DNA from: Ulva prolifera
Lineage: Eukaryota > Chlorophyta > Ulvophyceae > Ulvales > Ulvaceae
Assembly (NCBI GenBank): GCA_023078555.1
Contig: CM041202.1
Span: 2,476,022-2,540,021, forward strand
Direction of reading: 5' to 3'
DNA length: 64,000 bases
Under the pieces are notes generated by a model. The model saw only the letters and a program-made list of their open reading frames with translations, was not told the DNA's origin and ran no database searches. The translations under genes were made by a program, and so were the position numbers. This document shows positions 60,119 through 64,000 of this stretch, one piece after another (positions within the stretch are counted from its first letter, which is position 1; each line of letters opens with the position of its first letter).

Positions 60119-61835
60119 CGCTAGCGCTGCAGCGCGCGCGCTCCTGCATCAATTGAAATTGTAAAACTCACGCGCGCGTGAAGAAGTTGTTGTGCGCAGT
60201 TTTGTGGTTTTGGTGGCCCCAAATCAGATTGCAACAACGTGCCCCTGATGCCTCGGAGTATCTGAGCGGTGGTGTCAGCACCGGGTCACTTCGACCACAA
60301 GAGCTCGCTGTGGCGGCGTTCCGGGCGGAGTGTGAGGCGGTTTGCGGGCGCTGCTGCACTTGCCCCGCTTCGGGACAGTGGATATAACGCGACAGTGACG
60401 TTTACAAATCGGGGTCCCGGATCGTCGTGCACACATCTGAGGTGCAGGGACCTGGACGTCTGCATACGGCAACATGACGACCGGCAAAAATTTTACAACA
60501 ACTACAATCGGGGTGCTTCAACTAGATAGTGGCGCCGGCCATGTCCTAGATCCGGGCCCAGGCTCATACACTTTGACTATTCTGTTCGCACCGCCGTGTG
60601 TGAGCACCGTGATGCAGAAGTGGAGTCCTCCAAGTGGCCGCACATGTGGCTGCACATCTCTGTAGGCAAGGTAGATAGCGCATCCACGCGACATGATGCA
60701 ATTTCGCGACAGGTGGATTCGTCCAGTCACAGCTCTCCAGGGCGGTGGCACTGGCACGCATTTAGTCATGATCACGCTTCACACTTCCATGCTGGCACCG
60801 CCAGTAGATCACCCGGGCACTGCCGGCGATAACGCGCCGCAATGCGTCCGGGCCGGCCTTCCAGGGCCTAGCTGAGCCATTTAAGCCGGTTTGGATCGCT
60901 CTGCCGCTGCTAATCTGTTGCGCGAAGAGCACGACTCAACAATTTGGAATTCATCTCGCATTGTTCAATTCATTAGGAAGCGCCCGGTTGCGAAGCCCGT
61001 TCCGGCACGAAGTGGTTCAGACGGTGACAGGTGTGCTTCACCGAGAGACAAATACACACAAGTAAATCTGATGATATCGAACTGTATAAATGAGGCGATG
61101 CTTGAAGACTGGTCCTGAGCCAGTATTATGGCCCTGTGCACATAGCAAGCCGCGACACATGCTCCAGCAGCTGCAGCGCTCGCTACCACGGCCCGTGGAA
61201 TCCCTCTGCTGCGTTATTCAAGGGCGTGCCTCTGCGGTATTCAATGCACCACAAATCATTCTTCTCATAGCATGTGAACGCGTAGCCGTGCACTCTGCTG
61301 CGTGCCTAGTGTTTCAAGATCAGTCCAGCGCGCTCTTGCTGCGTCAGGCTATGCCTGTGATCACATTCCCGGGGTGCTCAGCAAGCACACGGCCACTCTG
61401 CCGCCTGTCCTCAAGCTATGACATACCCGATTCGTTCGTTTCGTTTCGAGAGCTTTGTGTAGTGCCGCGCGTGTTCTGCCAGTGCTCAATCCTGCAGCTG
61501 ATCCACTGCTCACAAGGCAGCTGCTCTGCATTTCCATGGCCACATCAGCGCTGATGAGGTAATCAAATCTCCCTGGGGTCACGCTCGCCACACTCGTCAG
61601 CAGCCACCAATATCCCATTCTTTAGCTAGAAGCCTCACAAGCTGTATGCTTTGCTGGCTGCTGGCTGAGGTGGGCCTAATTGCCCCAGTGCAGCACGAAA
61701 AATATGAAGCAGCCCACTGCATGCCTCACTACGTCACTGAGCCACGCCAAGATATGCCATACTTGACTGTCAATTATAGGCCTGCCAACCGAAATTGAGC
61801 CTGGCAGGTGGCAGCCAGTTCCACCCACCCGCAAC

Positions 61836-61985
61836 CTACCAGTGTCATGTCCCTGTGCCACTTGCCAGTCTCACGTCCCTATTCATCCTTCCATGTTCTC
61901 ATTCCACCTGCCACCTGCCAGTCTCACGTCCCTGTTCAGCCTTCCATGTTCTTGTTCCACCTGCCACCTGCCACCTGCCAGTGCA
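61836..61985. repeat. Tandem repeat of about 60-bp units
   Basis: Units containing gccagtctcacgtccct, ccttccatgttct and ccacctgccacctgcc recur two to three times, with extra ccacctg triplication at the end. It looks like a minisatellite. Confidence 0.75.
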
Positions 61986-62323
61986 CATGCCAAGTCCCAG
62001 CCTCATCCGCATTGTCCGCACCATCTCCAATTCCTGTGTTGATGTGTATCTCTTGAGGTATTGGTGATCCACCATGTTGCTGGACTTGTCTTACATCACA
62101 CATGGTCAGGAGAGCAGGAATGTCAGCCTGGAGAATGTCAGCCTGTGACGGGCAGCATTGGGAGTGGAGAATTTGTACCCCAAGCAGTCATGCACAGCCC
62201 ACATCATGCGCAGCTCAGATCATCAACCACGGCCAAGTGCAGGAACCAGCTGCAAGGCGCCGAGACACACTAAGACACCCACACGCTTCTGAAGCCAGGA
62301 CCTATTGTAAAACTGTAAACAAG

Positions 62324-64000
62324 ATGCGCGTTCTCAGCATGCTCACCGTGGGCCTTGCGGCGGCAGCGATGCTCGCGCCGCTGCAGGCTGCCGCAGAAAA
62401 CGACGGCGCCGTCATGGACACACGCATGCGCCGTCCCCGCCGCGAACGCCCTGTCGTGCGCCCCCCCCCCCCCCCCCCCCCCCCCTGCACAACAATTTAC
62501 TTGCAGTTCTTTTTACTGGTATAGTACTACACTGAGATGCAAAACCTCAGTGCAGCGTCGCACAGTGCAACAGGTCCAGAGCATCCGTGTCGCCACCCTT
62601 AGCAGCGTCAATGCATGCAGGATGCACCCCGGAGCCGCCGTGCAAGGCGTAGCCGCCCTGCGGTGCGTTACCCCCCCCTCCCCCCCCCCCCCCCCCCCCC
62701 CTTCCCCCCTCCTTCCCCCCGGCCTCCTTGCTCTGGCATTATGTGTTTGTTGTTGCTAGCGCGTGTGCGGTGCGTGCAACATGTGTCCGCAACTGTGTCG
62801 CTGGCCGCGTTCCACGCCAGCCGTCTGTGCATATGTTGAACAACCGCATGCAATCAGAGCACCGTGCATGCATGACCTGTGGCTCCTTCACCACCTGCGA
62901 GGCTACAGTGCATCGCAAAAACTCAATAAGTATGTGCCGTGGTGAGGTCAGCAAGGCTGCCACCAGCACTCTCGACACTGCTCCGAATTGCACCAACGCC
63001 CAGCCGTCTCTGGATCCGCCACACCTGCACGCACACACCCAGCAGCGAGTATCGGTTCGTCTTATCGATTCTGAGACATGCGTAATGCAGTGTACACTGT
63101 GTGCCTTGTCAGAGCATGCATGTTGTCCCACCCCCTGCCAGCAGGTTCGCCGCCTCACTGCGGCAGAGTGCTGTATGTAGGCATGCAGTGTACAAGTGCG
63201 ATGCCGCGTGCATGTGCAGCATGCATACTGCTTGTTGACCATGCGCACGCGCCATCGCCACCACCCCACAAATCGGCCCAACGCGGTTGCACCCACATGC
63301 AATGTTTCTCACATTCACAAACACGCACGCGCGCATGCTGATTTGGCCTGTACAGCAAAGACACGGTCGGAGAGGAGAGCGGGATTGTGTACGTGTGCGG
63401 CTTGTGTGCGTGTGTGGCTTGTGTGCGTGTGTGGCCTTGTGCCCATGTGCACGCCTGCATGCTTTCTTGCTTGCCAGCACCTGCGTGGTGACAGGGGGCG
63501 CGTGCATGCAGGACCCACCGCGAGTGCGCCGCGACCGCCGTCCGCGACGTGACCGCGATGACGGCGATGATGACGTGGCCGGTGTGCAATCGATGGTGTA
63601 CGGCGACGAGATGGGCGTGGTGTACGGCGACGGCGAGCCCGAGCCTGCCGCCCCAATTGACGACGGCGATGACGCCGACGTGGTAGACGACATCCCAGAT
63701 GAGGAGATCATCCCAGATGAGGAGGTCCCAGACGAGGAGATCATCCCAGATGAGGAGATCCCAGACGAGGAGATCATCCCAGATGAGGAGATCCCAGACG
63801 AGGAGAGCATCCCAGATGAGGAGATCCCAGACGAGGAGATCATCCCAGACGAGGAGATCCCAGACGAGGAGATCATCCCAGACGAGGAGATCCCAGACGA
63901 GGAGATCATCCCAGATGAGGAGATCCCAGATGAGATTGATGGGGACGGTGAGGAGGTGGAGGACATCCCAGCTGAGGAGATCCCAGATGAGATTGATGGG
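62324..64000 (+). CDS. Probable secreted acidic repeat protein (incomplete at window end)
   Basis: The 5' exon (62324 to about 62452) starts MRVLSMLTVGLAAAAMLAPL, a good signal peptide with a hydrophobic core and a likely cut after LQAAA. The segment RMRRPRRERP follows. The next exon probably starts at 63512 after gtgcatgcag and reads DPPRVRRDRRPRRDRDDGDD, then MVYGDEMGVVYGDGEPEP. It then carries about 14 PDEE units alternating IIPDEE and IPDEE, ending IPAEEIPDEIDG with the frame still open at base 64000. The exon junction keeps phase 0, but the donor (cct|gtcgtg) is inferred; the frame could instead run into the poly-C tract as polyproline. A strongly acidic, exported, repetitive product fits a cell-wall or ion-binding protein, which is inference only. 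I do not recognise a family. Confidence 0.5.
62461..62485. repeat. Poly-C tract
   Basis: A C homopolymer of about 25 bases; a second C-rich run with few interruptions lies at about 62670-62720. Both lie in the presumed intron of the acidic repeat gene. Confidence 0.8.

Larger units (their letters stand above)
57796..62323. other. Long spacer with repeats, no gene recognised
   Basis: 4.5 kb. It holds an inverted pair of about 80 bp (58668-58750 and 60045-60118), a TA microsatellite (59243-59287) and a tandem repeat (61836-61985). Remaining open frames have no recognisable domain. Confidence 0.45.

Noticed and set aside
62461..62490. Pherophorin-like polyproline protein encoded by the poly-C run
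   Set aside because: The frame after the run has no pherophorin domain and soon ends; the homopolymer more likely lies in an intron.
63109..63966. 285-codon serine-rich open frame on the minus strand
   Set aside because: It is the antisense of the PDEE repeats and has no signal or domain; the plus frame explains the pattern better.

Overview
This is nuclear DNA from a eukaryote with intron-rich genes, most likely a chlorophycean green alga of the Chlamydomonas/Haematococcus/Dunaliella kind. Introns are GT-AG and run from under 100 bp to more than 3 kb, many ending in CATGCAG. Five genes carry a TGTAA pentamer 83-111 bases after the stop codon, which is the chlorophyte poly(A) signal. One protein combines HARE-HTH-like, DDT and WHIM-like segments, an arrangement known from plant chromatin regulators. 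No rRNA gene, functional tRNA gene or CRISPR array was seen. Exon boundaries were read by eye from reading frame, splice consensus and remembered family sequences; no database search was run.

Layout. 0.3-2.7 kb: an unrecognised multi-span membrane protein (minus strand). 3.7-23.9 kb: a head-to-tail array of five three-exon glutathione S-transferase genes resembling the rho class (plus strand). Three look intact (GST-1, -3, -5), one has a frameshift and a GC splice donor (GST-2), and one has an in-frame TAG (GST-4). Introns and spacers of the array are full of repeats: a tRNA-derived SINE, a 107-bp element inserted twice, a short terminal-motif family, GC-rich 0.6-kb repeats and a telomere-like tract.

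25.8-31.7 kb: SEC23, seven exons, 766 aa, minus strand. It is divergent from 32.4-35.0 kb: RRP42/EXOSC7, four exons, 281 aa. 37.8-38.7 kb: the 3' exons of an unrecognised gene. 41.1-47.6 kb: a 12-exon, 1105-aa DDT/WHIM protein, minus strand, divergent from 48.5-50.5 kb: an RNF121-like membrane RING E3 ligase. 51.9-53.6 kb: a FAD2-type delta-12 desaturase, minus strand, divergent from 54.7-57.8 kb: a gene joining a YVH1/DUSP12 phosphatase to a complete HAD phosphatase in one 605-aa reading frame. 57.8-62.3 kb: repeats only. 62.3 kb to the end: a probable secreted protein with about 14 PDEE repeats, open at the window end.

The single-copy genes are housekeeping functions (COPII coat, RNA exosome, chromatin, ER ubiquitin ligase, lipid desaturation, ribosome maturation). 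They sit as three divergent pairs and show no shared pathway. The strongest novelties are the YVH1-HAD fusion, the partly decayed GST array and the short repeats that have invaded it.
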